A program made the translations under genes and the position numbers. A DNA stretch of 64,000 nt from Companilactobacillus bobalius (GTDB taxonomy: Bacteria; Bacillota; Bacilli; Lactobacillales; Lactobacillaceae). The notes beneath the pieces are model-generated. The model saw nothing but the letters and a program-made list of their open reading frames with translations. It was not told the DNA's origin and did not search any database. The DNA is taken from the NCBI RefSeq assembly GCF_009764355.1, contig NZ_LNUA01000033.1, positions 1 through 64,000 on the forward strand. Reading direction: 5' to 3'. Shown here piece by piece: positions 1 to 7,845 of the stretch (within the stretch, counting starts at the first letter, position 1; every line of letters begins with the position of its first letter).

Positions 1-14
1 TAGTTCTATACTTT

Positions 15-47
15 CTGGTATTGATGAATAATCAATACCAGTTTTTT
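15..47 (+). terminator. Inward-facing intrinsic terminator at IS left end
   Basis: Perfect 11-bp stem (15-25 with 31-41), 5-nt loop, then six T. It would stop transcription entering the element from the left, upstream of the transposase start. Part of the stem is also the conserved terminal sequence of the IS. It could alternatively be the terminator of a gene left of the window. Confidence 0.75.
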
Positions 48-133
48 AATCTCTAGAAAATAAAAAAAGAACATCACTGTTCTCATGTTAAGATTTAAGC
101 GACCAAACCCAATCAAACATGGAGAAAACAATA

Positions 134-1384
134 ATGTCCCAAGACAATTCTATACTATGTGCACTCGATATAAAAGACAATAATATAAGTAATGTTTCAG
201 TCAAGGACGCTACGATTAAAAATCGTGGCGTTATAAAGCATATAAAGATCGTAAACGCTGATTTAACTTATAAACTGTATCGATGTCCACAATGTGGTTT
301 AAATTCATTAGTCAAAAATGGAAAAAGAAAAACTAATGCTAGATTAGCCAGTTTTAACGGTATTGAGTATCATTTGATGCTCAATAAACAACGTTATATT
401 TGTAAGAACTGTGGTGGCACCTGCGGTGCCCACAGTGATTTATTAATCAAAAATCATACTATGACTAAACAAGTTCAAAACAGAATATTCGTTATGGCAA
501 AGGAATCCTTTACTTTAACATCAATAGCTAAGATCATCGGAGTATCAGTAAATACAGTAAGCAGAGTCTTATATGACAATACCAAATTACCAAATAGATG
601 TGATTGTCTTCCAAAAAACCTGTGTTTTGATGAATTTCGTTCAGTTAACGGTATATTTACTTTTATAGCTATTGATGCACAAACACATCATCTAATTGAG
701 CTGATTCATGATCGACTCTCTAAAACAGTTATTGAACACTTTATAAATAACTATAGCTTGTCAGAACGGCAAGCCGTTAAGACTGTCTCTATTGATTTGA
801 ATGCTAATTATCAGTCGGTCATTCATAGAATTTTTCCCAATGCTCAAATAATAGTTGATAGATTTCATATAGTTCAGCTATGTAGCCGGGCATTGGATCA
901 AGTTAGAATCAGTTGTCTTAAAAAAATAAATGATAAACATTCCCGTTTGTATAAAGCACTTAAGTCTAATTGGCGTCTCTATCATCTGCCTGAGGCAGAT
1001 GTAGACGACAAGAAAGTAAAATATATTTTTGGAATCAACGAATATACTACAACGCGAAACGTTATTGATATAGCCACTGACAATCTACCAGTTTTTAAAA
1101 ATACTTATGATATTTATCAAGGTATTCAGAAAGCGATACATGAACACGATATATCATTACTCAAAGAAACCATCTATGGATATAAAAAGAATAATACCGC
1201 TATGGATACATCTATTTCAACGTTACGTAAGAATTTAAATTATGTAAAGAATAGTTGCACAATGCCGTACTCCAATGGTCCTCTTGAAGGGACCATTGGA
1301 AAGATAAAAAAACTCAAACATATCAGTTATGGCTTCAGAAATCTTGACCATTTTCTTAAGAGAATAAGACTCATTTGCGCATAA
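134..1384 (+). CDS. ISL3-family transposase
   Basis: Full-length (416 aa) transposase of the ISL3 family, which moves the element by DDE chemistry. The N-terminal part has a zinc-ribbon with two CxxC pairs (CPQCG and CKNCGG), followed by a helix-turn-helix around FTLTSIAKIIGVSVNTVSRV. Candidate catalytic residues are the Asp of CFDEFRSV, the Asp of VSIDLNANY and the Glu of NGPLEGTIGKIK. The ATG at 134 is chosen because GGAG at 121-124 sits 9 nt upstream; an ATG at 119 is in frame but has no ribosome site. No frameshift or stop is seen, so the enzyme may be active. Confidence 0.93.
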   Translation: MSQDNSILCALDIKDNNISNVSVKDATIKNRGVIKHIKIVNADLTYKLYRCPQCGLNSLVKNGKRKTNARLASFNGIEYHLMLNKQRYICKNCGGTCGAHSDLLIKNHTMTKQVQNRIFVMAKESFTLTSIAKIIGVSVNTVSRVLYDNTKLPNRCDCLPKNLCFDEFRSVNGIFTFIAIDAQTHHLIELIHDRLSKTVIEHFINNYSLSERQAVKTVSIDLNANYQSVIHRIFPNAQIIVDRFHIVQLCSRALDQVRISCLKKINDKHSRLYKALKSNWRLYHLPEADVDDKKVKYIFGINEYTTTRNVIDIATDNLPVFKNTYDIYQGIQKAIHEHDISLLKETIYGYKKNNTAMDTSISTLRKNLNYVKNSCTMPYSNGPLEGTIGKIKKLKHISYGFRNLDHFLKRIRLICA

Positions 1385-1410
1385 AAAAAGACAACCTACA
1401 TGAGGTTGCC
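1383..1410 (-). terminator. Inward-facing terminator at IS right end
   Basis: On the minus strand a CAACCT/AGGTTG stem is followed by seven T. Its direction would stop transcripts entering the IS from the right and running antisense to the transposase. It mirrors the left-end terminator. Confidence 0.6.
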
Positions 1411-1465
1411 TTCTATACAAAAACTATTCATCAATACGATTTGACAAAGAGCCCATTTTTTGTAT

Positions 1466-1744
1466 CTAATTGACCGCATAACCTAAATTACGAGAAAGTT
1501 GATCAATACTTTCTTGATATTCTGAACCATTATCCATATGTTTCAAAACGCTTTGAACCTGACGATCATCTCGCAAACGACCAAATAAGTATGTTTCTGA
1601 ATAATTCTTATCTAACAAATTATATGTTTTCAAAACAAAATCTTTACTATAGTCGTTTTTATCGATTTCTTTATTATTATTAATATCGGTATATAGCTCC
1701 GATAGAATTCTCTTTGCCTCTGTATTGTCATTTAATTTCATCAA
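1466..1744 (-). CDS. Small acidic helical protein, possibly bacteriocin-immunity-like
   Basis: A 92-aa cytosolic protein without signal peptide or membrane segment, rich in Asp, Asn and Glu and probably all helical. The N-terminal part (AKRILSELYTDINNNKEI) and overall size recall the four-helix enterocin-A immunity family, but the match is weak and no bacteriocin precursor gene is seen nearby. The upstream region has a TATAAT box at 1823-1828 (minus) and a cre-like box within an inverted repeat in the presumed leader. It sits directly next to the IS right end. Real gene likely; function uncertain. Confidence 0.55.
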   Translation of the reverse strand: MMKLNDNTEAKRILSELYTDINNNKEIDKNDYSKDFVLKTYNLLDKNYSETYLFGRLRDDRQVQSVLKHMDNGSEYQESIDQLSRNLGYAVN

Positions 1745-1784
1745 TACGCACCACCTAATTAATTATTAAAATCTCTCGCAAGAT

Positions 1785-1828
1785 ATCGCTTTGTGTAAGC
1801 GTTTTCTATATCTTGTATTTCTATTATA
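1785..1828 (-). promoter_or_regulatory. Promoter -10 with downstream cre-like box and hairpin
   Basis: On the minus strand TATAAT (1823-1828) is followed by a catabolite-responsive-element-like 14-mer at 1794-1807 that fits TGWNANCGNTNWCA at 13 of 14 positions. The cre core lies within an imperfect inverted repeat (AGATAT...ATATCT with CGCTT...AAGCG inside). Binding by CcpA here would act as a roadblock just after the start of transcription. Confidence 0.45.
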
Positions 1829-1873
1829 CGACTTATAGTAAAAAATTTCAGTCAAAACCAAAATTTTAAGATA

Positions 1874-2548
1874 TTAATCAGTTTGTGTTTTGAAATTATG
1901 TTTCAATTGTGGCCAGATAAGCTTATCAGCTGAGGCAATCAAAATCCCATTAAAGATAAATGAGAACAATGTCCCAATATTAACTGAATAGACATTATGA
2001 ATACCAACCGCAGCAATTAAGATAATAATAATTGGTGGTAGAAAGTCGATAATCTGTGCCTTAGTTGAATTGCCATTCAAATAGAAGAATCTGAGAATAT
2101 TTGTCGTATCATCATTGGGATGCATTACGATGTTAGCTCTCTGATATAGTGAAATGGCGACACAGAAACAAACGACTCCTAAACAAGATAAGATTGTTCT
2201 GACGACAATCGGTAAATTGGGAACACCTGCATAGGTCAGTAAATCGGTAAACACATTAACGAAATAACTGAAAAACAGAACGTATAAGATTTGTCCAACC
2301 AATCTCTTACCATCGAATTTTTTAATTAAAAATTGATTAGTTATCGCATTAATGACACCGAAAGCAAATAAAATTAACCCGGTATTCCAAGAAAACCATT
2401 TATTTAAATTAACAGCAGCGGCTGTCCATAATCCACTTCCCATATCAGCAGTTATGCACAAACCATTACCAAAAGCATTCAGGATCAGACCACTCACTAG
2501 TCCGATTACCCTCGTTTGTATTGAATTTTTGATGCTATCACTCCTCAC
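1874..2548 (-). CDS. YczE/YyaS/YitT-type integral membrane protein
   Basis: A 224-aa polytopic protein with about five hydrophobic helices. The N-terminal segment (LVSGLILNAFGNGLCITADMG, interrupted here by its neighbours) and the later GxPxGVxxTxIxxxxG-like region resemble the YczE branch of the YitT-like membrane proteins, whose function is not established. The start is unclear: GAGGAG lies 7 nt before an ATC codon, while the in-frame GTG at 2548 has no ribosome site before it. It stands alone on the minus strand, separated from its neighbours. Confidence 0.75.
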   Translation of the reverse strand: MRSDSIKNSIQTRVIGLVSGLILNAFGNGLCITADMGSGLWTAAAVNLNKWFSWNTGLILFAFGVINAITNQFLIKKFDGKRLVGQILYVLFFSYFVNVFTDLLTYAGVPNLPIVVRTILSCLGVVCFCVAISLYQRANIVMHPNDDTTNILRFFYLNGNSTKAQIIDFLPPIIIILIAAVGIHNVYSVNIGTLFSFIFNGILIASADKLIWPQLKHNFKTQTD

Positions 2549-2616
2549 AGTATGTTGATTATGTTACAACAATTCCATGCCAAGTGACAAAATTTTATTT
2601 AAAATAAGAATATTAT

Positions 2617-3480
2617 TTAATCATTTTGATAATTTGCTTGTAAAAATTTCTTCAAATCAGTAGCAGGATGTCCCATGATTTCTTGATAGTCTGAACTGAT
2701 TTCATCAAGAAGACCCATACCACCGGCTTTATACATTGAAGACAACATATGACCTTCGTTGCCCTCATTATACATAGCTCCAAATTCATCCAGACTTACT
2801 GGCTGATAACCTATTTCACTATCTGCAACTTCAGACAATACTTCAGCTAATTGAGGCATCGTATAATTTCTTGATTGTGTCAAAGTATAAATACGACCAT
2901 TTTTCAATAACGACTTTGTAGCAGCCACTTTAGCAAAGGCTTTAGAACTGTCATCTAGGCTAATAAAGGACAAAGCTTGATCCTTCATAGGATAGATAAC
3001 GTTATGGCGTTCAATTAATTCTGGTAAATATGGAACTAAAGGATCTGCATAAAGTCCGTTTCTGATAATCGTATAAGGAATTTCTGATTCAGCTAATCTT
3101 CTTGGCAAATAGCCATAGAATGCTGATAAATCAAATGGATTATTAACTTGATCAGCAATAAAGCCCATTGCCAAAATATGACCAACTGAAGCCTTTTTAG
3201 CTGCTTGCAAAACATTTTCCAATTCTGTTATTCGACTGTAACTATCGTGACTTTTACTTGGAACATAAATTAAAACATCCTTATCTTGAAAGGCTTTAAT
3301 CAAACTATCTTCATTAAAGAAGTCGATACTGACAACTTCAGAACCCGCTTGAGCTAGCTTGCTGGCTTTAGAAACCGTATGAACTCCAGCTGTTATTGAG
3401 GAACTAGGAACTAATTTGATTAATTCATTAAAAATATGATTACCTAAATGACCTGTAGCACCAGTTATAATATATTTCAT
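2617..3480 (-). CDS. NmrA-like NAD(P)-binding oxidoreductase
   Basis: A 287-aa Rossmann-fold protein of the atypical short-chain dehydrogenase (NmrA/QorB-like) group, probably a cytosolic NAD(P)H-dependent quinone reductase or redox sensor. The N-terminus MKYIITGATGHLGNHIF carries the TGxxGxxG dinucleotide-binding motif, and a later part reads SRNYTMPQLAEVLSE, usual for these proteins. The ATG at 3480 is chosen: AAGGTG lies about 6 nt upstream, and the 32 codons in front of it do not belong to the fold. Substrate unknown. Confidence 0.85.
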   Translation of the reverse strand: MKYIITGATGHLGNHIFNELIKLVPSSSITAGVHTVSKASKLAQAGSEVVSIDFFNEDSLIKAFQDKDVLIYVPSKSHDSYSRITELENVLQAAKKASVGHILAMGFIADQVNNPFDLSAFYGYLPRRLAESEIPYTIIRNGLYADPLVPYLPELIERHNVIYPMKDQALSFISLDDSSKAFAKVAATKSLLKNGRIYTLTQSRNYTMPQLAEVLSEVADSEIGYQPVSLDEFGAMYNEGNEGHMLSSMYKAGGMGLLDEISSDYQEIMGHPATDLKKFLQANYQND

Positions 3481-3613
3481 CTCTATCACCTTCAACTTTC
3501 TACTACATGTTACTATATAAATAACAAGATAACAAATATAAAGTTTAAAAAAGCATCCAATAAACTCGTCACACACGTGAATATGTATAACAAATCCTAT
3601 TAGACGCTAGTTT

Positions 3614-3796
3614 TTACCACTGTTCATGATTCCATAGACGACCATCTACTTCACCCTGTAATAATTTCATACGATCATTTTGCTCTTTGACAACTTTTTT
3701 CATAGCTACTAAAAAGGCGCGATTTTCATAGGCCTTCTGTTTATCTACTAATTTGGAAAGTTCCTTACTCAACCAAATTCCGGTATCTTCTGCCAT
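3614..3796 (-). CDS. Small hypothetical protein coupled to a flavodoxin-type reductase
   Basis: A 60-aa soluble, charged, probably helical protein (MAEDTGIWLSKELSKLVDKQ...). It starts 2 nt after the stop of the upstream reductase gene, and its ribosome site (GGGGAGG) lies within the end of that gene, so the two are translationally coupled. I do not recognise the family. Small size and coupling suggest an accessory or regulatory partner, but nothing in the sequence proves it. Confidence 0.6.
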   Translation of the reverse strand: MAEDTGIWLSKELSKLVDKQKAYENRAFLVAMKKVVKEQNDRMKLLQGEVDGRLWNHEQW

Positions 3797-3798
3797 GA

Positions 3799-4491
3799 TT
3801 ATTCGTCCTCCCCTTGCTTGATCAGACTAATGGTGCTCTTTAATTGGCTTAAATCTTCTTTTTGTTGAATAAATGTATTCAAAATTGTTTCACACTCAGT
3901 ACAATTTGTTTCATCGAAAGTCTTCAATCGATCAGCAAACTCCTGTTCAAACCATTCTTGACGATTATCTAATGTATCAGGATACTTCTGAGTTAGATAT
4001 CGTTGATAATCAATCAATATTTGCATTTGTTGTTCTTCTTTTAAATATTGAAATTGCGAAATAACAAAAACTGGTAAATTTTGCATTTTAGCACGATCAG
4101 CAATAGCACGTAACGGTGCCATAATTTGATCAATTGTAATATTTTCCGTTCCACCCCGTCTAAATTCTTTAAGTGGCATACCAGTACTAACAACGATTCC
4201 AAATTCCTTATCGCGTAGATTGTCATTACCATCACCGTAAATAAAATTACGAGTCAAAACCTTATCTTCCCAATCTTTTAAACCAGCTGGGGCAGCATAC
4301 CAATAAAGCGGAAATTGAAAAATAATTCTGTCGGCATCTCTTAACAATTTCTGTTCATTATCGACATCAATTTTTTTCAATCCTTCAACATGGTGCCATG
4401 TAACATCAAATAACTTTGCTCCTTGCATCAAGAATTGCTGTGTTTGCGAGTTATTTATTTCCGGATGAGAAACAATTATTAACGTTTTCAA
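3799..4491 (-). CDS. NAD(P)H oxidoreductase, flavodoxin-2 fold
   Basis: A 231-aa flavin-dependent NAD(P)H:quinone oxidoreductase of the KefF/MdaB/YwrO type. It opens with the FMN-phosphate region LIIVSHPEINNSQ and has the typical IIFQFPLYWYAAPAGLKDW segment that packs on the flavin. The start is a TTG at 4491, with GGAG 7 nt upstream; a longer frame beginning at 4551 adds 20 residues foreign to the family. It is the first gene of a two-gene operon with the 60-aa protein. Likely role is redox detoxification; the substrate cannot be read from sequence. Confidence 0.85.
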   Translation of the reverse strand: MKTLIIVSHPEINNSQTQQFLMQGAKLFDVTWHHVEGLKKIDVDNEQKLLRDADRIIFQFPLYWYAAPAGLKDWEDKVLTRNFIYGDGNDNLRDKEFGIVVSTGMPLKEFRRGGTENITIDQIMAPLRAIADRAKMQNLPVFVISQFQYLKEEQQMQILIDYQRYLTQKYPDTLDNRQEWFEQEFADRLKTFDETNCTECETILNTFIQQKEDLSQLKSTISLIKQGEDE

Positions 4492-4633
4492 ATTAACATC
4501 TCCAATCAACTTTAGAATAGCAAAGATTAGCGGACTTATACAGTTGAACAACTTATTTTTGAAATTTTGCTAAAATGAATTTCGTTGAATGATATAATTT
4601 AAGAGATAAGAAGCACAATTAAGGAGATTAGCA

Positions 4634-5068
4634 ATGGAAAAATACTATATTGTCGACAGTTCTATTCTTCCTGAATCCTTCGATAGAGTAATTAAAGCAC
4701 GTAATCTGCTTGAAACGAGAAAAGTCCACAATGTCAGTGAGGCCGTAAAGGAAGTCGGTATCAGTCGTGGTACTTACTATAAATATAAGGATCTAGTCTT
4801 TCTACCTGATGAAGAAATGAACGATCGTAAAGCCGTCATTTCAATGATGTTGCATCATGAACAGGGAATTCTATCTAAAGTACTGGTGGACATTTCCGAA
4901 TCTAATGCCAGTATTCTAACTATCAACCAAAATATTCCTATCCATAATATTGCCACTGTCGTGATTTCTTTAGACATAGGTCATTTAAATGGTACGATTG
5001 ATGACTTGCTTGATAAACTGAAGCAATCTGATTTTGTTAATAATGTACAACTAATTTCAATTGAATAA
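4634..5068 (+). CDS. ACT-domain protein of the UPF0735/PheB family
   Basis: A 144-aa protein with an N-terminal helix-turn-helix-like part (VSEAVKEVGISRGTYYKYKD) and a C-terminal ACT domain (residues about 68-144, starting AVISMMLHHEQGILSKVL). ACT domains bind small ligands, usually amino acids. Members are annotated PheB-like or UPF0735, but a chorismate mutase activity is not supported by visible catalytic residues. The ribosome site AAGGAG is well placed. It is monocistronic, ended by a strong terminator. Confidence 0.85.
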   Translation: MEKYYIVDSSILPESFDRVIKARNLLETRKVHNVSEAVKEVGISRGTYYKYKDLVFLPDEEMNDRKAVISMMLHHEQGILSKVLVDISESNASILTINQNIPIHNIATVVISLDIGHLNGTIDDLLDKLKQSDFVNNVQLISIE

Positions 5069-5071
5069 GAC

Positions 5072-5110
5072 AAAAAAGCATGTTCAAATTACGAACATGC
5101 TTTTTATTTT
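5072..5110 (+). terminator. Intrinsic terminator, usable in both directions
   Basis: About 13-bp stem AAAAAGCATGTTC/GAACATGCTTTTT with flanking A- and T-tracts, directly after the ACT-domain gene. The last codon and stop of the small minus-strand gene at 5104-5256 overlap its right side. Confidence 0.9.
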
Positions 5111-5256
5111 GGCCAGGCAATATACATTGCTAAGAGAACACTAAATGTGCCAACGAAATAAAACAGTTTAGAGATAATATTACTTTTCATATGACTGCCC
5201 GACATTATTAAACACAGCCCTGCTATAAAAATTACTACCATTATTAAGAAATTCAT
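5104..5256 (-). CDS. Small two-helix membrane protein
   Basis: A 50-codon reading frame beginning MNFLIMVVIFIAGLCLIMSG, with a second hydrophobic helix ending ...LLAMYIAWPK. A ribosome site (AGGTGACAGG) directly precedes the ATG at 5256. It fills an otherwise empty 280-bp gap, and its stop lies in the shared terminator hairpin. Family and function not recognised; it could be a small stress or membrane-associated protein. Moderate confidence because of its size. Confidence 0.55.
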   Translation of the reverse strand: MNFLIMVVIFIAGLCLIMSGSHMKSNIISKLFYFVGTFSVLLAMYIAWPK

Positions 5257-5346
5257 CCTGTCACCTATCATTTCTAATTAAGTTTCGATAACAAGAACTT
5301 TACAAAAGAAATGTGACGAATTAATGAATTTGTTATGTAATTTTGA

Positions 5347-6195
5347 TTACTTATTTCTTTCCCAAAGAAAACTTTCAATATCATGCAGTACACGTGGATT
5401 TCTTCTCGTTAAAGCGCTATGTTCGGCTCTACGACCAGTGAAAATACGTGCCTCATATGTTTGATGCGGACCTTTAAAGACTCTTCTTAATGACTTAGCT
5501 GAAGACACTGGGACCGCCTTATCAAAGTGATCTTTCATCGATAATTGCCCCATGATATTCAATTCACGAATATGTAATTTATGAATCACCGAATCGGGAG
5601 CAGTATAGGATCTAAAATCCTTCGTTAGTTGCGGTGAATAACGCCACTCATTACGACGATAAATATTATGATTTAAGACTTGCATTGGAGCTGCAATATT
5701 AACGAGTGAATCAATTTGAGGCTGATTCTTATCATCACTGTATTTTTCAAGATAATACATAACGGCGTTATTACCCCAAGAATGAGCTACCGCATTGAAT
5801 TTTGTAACGCCATACTTATGATGTAACATTTTCACAATTGAATCGATCCATTTAGCAGTCTGATGATAATCAGATTCGTGATTATTACCAAACAAAACTT
5901 GAATTTCAGGATTCTTAGCCGATTTAGGCCACCCTCCATCAAAGCTCAACTTTCCTTTGGGAGAAACAAAAATAGTTAAGGTTCTTGTAGCATAACCATC
6001 AGCTTGAGATTGATCGATTAAATAGTCCATCGAATGAACAGTGCCTCCAAAGCCATGAAAAAATAGCGTAGGCACCTGCCGCTTTTGACTTTGATTATTT
6101 GTGACAGCTAAAACTTCTTGCTGTGAATATGATTCCACCGTTACAAGGCCAAAAATAATTATGCACAGGCTTATTAATAAATTTCTTTTTTTCAT
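5347..6195 (-). CDS. Secreted alpha/beta hydrolase, DUF915 type
   Basis: A 282-aa exported hydrolase. The N-terminus has a lysine-rich start and a hydrophobic signal (MKKRNLLISLCIIIFGLVTV). The mature part starts with the oxyanion-hole region PTLFFHGFGGT, followed by the nucleophile elbow AVAHSWGNNA (serine of AHSWG) and a late GRRAEHSALTRRN segment giving the His. This pattern fits the DUF915 cell-surface hydrolases common in lactobacilli. The ATG at 6195 follows a GGTGAT ribosome site. Substrate unknown; it probably acts outside the membrane. Confidence 0.88.
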   Translation of the reverse strand: MKKRNLLISLCIIIFGLVTVESYSQQEVLAVTNNQSQKRQVPTLFFHGFGGTVHSMDYLIDQSQADGYATRTLTIFVSPKGKLSFDGGWPKSAKNPEIQVLFGNNHESDYHQTAKWIDSIVKMLHHKYGVTKFNAVAHSWGNNAVMYYLEKYSDDKNQPQIDSLVNIAAPMQVLNHNIYRRNEWRYSPQLTKDFRSYTAPDSVIHKLHIRELNIMGQLSMKDHFDKAVPVSSAKSLRRVFKGPHQTYEARIFTGRRAEHSALTRRNPRVLHDIESFLWERNK

Positions 6196-6249
6196 GAATA
6201 TCACCAATTTGATTTATTATCAAAGTTTAAATCAAATCCAATTTTAGTC

Positions 6250-6283
6250 AACAAAAAAACCAACCTCTATTGAGATCGGTTTT
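6250..6283 (-). terminator. Intrinsic terminator of the dipeptidase gene
   Basis: Minus-strand stem of about 12 bp including G-U pairs (AAAACCGATCTC with GAGGTTGGTTTT), followed by a T-run. It lies directly downstream of the dipeptidase stop. Confidence 0.8.
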
Positions 6284-6303
6284 AATTTATCAATCTATAA
6301 ATA

Positions 6304-7731
6304 CTATAAGTTTTGACCTTTTTCCCAAGTTGTCTTGGATAGCATCAAACCTTTTTTAACTAAATCATTGAATAGTTGATGTGTACGTTTTGTAACTTCA
6401 GCAGCAGTCTTCATATTGCTTGAAGTTAAGAATTGTGAGACGTCATTGTTGAAACCATCAATCACTTCATCAGTAACTTCAATTCTTTGACGAGCATATG
6501 ATTGACAAGCATCCAAATATGCGTGAACCATATCTGAATATTCATGATAGTGAGGTTCGATCATAACGGACAAAGTTTTTTCTAGCCAGTACATGTTATC
6601 AACTGAGACTTCATTTGTCGTATTCTTATAGTCCTCAGGTGTATCTGTAATGTTTGTATAGAATGGAACATATGGACTATATGCGAAGAATCCTAATGCT
6701 AACCATTGGATAGCAGCATGATTATCATCAACATCATTTCTAATTTGAAGAATTGATGATGCTTGATTACGATCCATCGCGATAGAACGGAACTGACGTT
6801 GTTCATTTGCTGTACCAGAAGCAAAAGTACCAAATGGATCGTACTTAGTACCGTTATAGTGTGATGATAGGAAATATTCTACATCTTCAATTGCAATCTT
6901 CTTACTTGGTTTTCTAACCATAGGCATCTTTTGAGATGTAGGTTCTTGTTCAATTTCAGGATTGAATAATTTTTGACCATACCATGTACGTGGAGTGTTG
7001 TAGTATGCATCAGCTTCACTTTGTGTTCCAAAGATTTCACGGAAATTAAAATGGTCAGGATTTGGATTCAAATGATGTTTTTCAACAAAATCAATTAAAT
7101 CAGTCGCAATCAAATAATTCTCAGGGTCGCTAACGTCAACCTCTTCCATAACAGTTTGGTTAGGAACAATAGCATAAGCATCGTCTGGCAAACGCATAGC
7201 AGCCCAGTGATGTCCACCGGCTGTTTCTAAAAGCCAAACTTCATTTTTATCATTAAAGGCAATACTGTTTGATTCTCCAGTACCATATTCTTCAAGTAGT
7301 TCACCTAAACGAAGAACACCTTCTTTAGCAGTCTTTACATAAGGCAATACCAAAGTTAACATAGCTTCTTCATCGACACCATTATGAACTAATGGATCAT
7401 AGCCCAAAACACGGGCATTAGTAGCAGTTGTTTCAGTTGAACTCATACCAACATTCAATTCATTGATACCAGCTTCTTCATATTGACCATCGCTTTGATC
7501 AGCTTGTGGAGTTGCTGTGTAGCGATAAGCATGATTAGGTAGCGGAACTTTTACACCTGTCGTTTTAGAAATATAAAATGCATCTTCTTGATCTTTAGCA
7601 GCATGTGCGACAAATTTGATCGGATTAATTGGGCCATAGCCGTCCTCATTACGGGCAACTATAGTGGAACCATCCATACTAGCGGCTTTACCAACTAGAA
7701 TTTCAGTACAATCGGAACTTGGATTTTTCAT
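6304..7731 (-). CDS. pepD: Dipeptidase, peptidase family C69
   Basis: A 475-aa cytosolic Ntn-hydrolase dipeptidase of the lactobacillar PepD/PepDA type, which releases amino acids from dipeptides. The catalytic cysteine would be Cys8 (SSDCTEILVGKAASMDGST), uncovered by processing as in family C69, followed by ARNEDGYGPINP. The length matches full-length family members. The gene has a good ribosome site (GGGAGGG) and its own terminator. Several PepD paralogues are common in these bacteria, so the exact paralogue cannot be named. Confidence 0.93.
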   Translation of the reverse strand: MKNPSSDCTEILVGKAASMDGSTIVARNEDGYGPINPIKFVAHAAKDQEDAFYISKTTGVKVPLPNHAYRYTATPQADQSDGQYEEAGINELNVGMSSTETTATNARVLGYDPLVHNGVDEEAMLTLVLPYVKTAKEGVLRLGELLEEYGTGESNSIAFNDKNEVWLLETAGGHHWAAMRLPDDAYAIVPNQTVMEEVDVSDPENYLIATDLIDFVEKHHLNPNPDHFNFREIFGTQSEADAYYNTPRTWYGQKLFNPEIEQEPTSQKMPMVRKPSKKIAIEDVEYFLSSHYNGTKYDPFGTFASGTANEQRQFRSIAMDRNQASSILQIRNDVDDNHAAIQWLALGFFAYSPYVPFYTNITDTPEDYKNTTNEVSVDNMYWLEKTLSVMIEPHYHEYSDMVHAYLDACQSYARQRIEVTDEVIDGFNNDVSQFLTSSNMKTAAEVTKRTHQLFNDLVKKGLMLSKTTWEKGQNL

Positions 7732-7845
7732 TTCGTTCCCTCCCTTATATAAAACCAGTATAGAATTAAAGTCTGGTTTAATCTAGAGGGGTTATTAGAA
7801 AAATTATAATTTTCATTTTTTTAAAGAAAACGTTTAAATTTTCAC

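Larger units (their letters stand above)
1..1454 (+). mobile_element. ISL3-family insertion sequence
   Basis: One transposase gene with related sequences at both ends. The right end, read inward from about 1454, starts GGGCTCTTTGTCAAATC, which is ISL3-like, and continues into GTATTGATGAATA; the same 13 bases occur at 18-30 near the left end. The exact left tip lies at or just outside the window edge, so the target duplication cannot be checked. Both ends carry hairpins with U-tracts that face into the element. Confidence 0.8.

Noticed and set aside
7826..7839. AGAAAACGTTTAAA resembling a cre box between GH78 and pepD
   Set aside because: Two consensus positions fail, it is in AT-rich DNA and over 90 bp upstream of the pepD start, so chance is likely.
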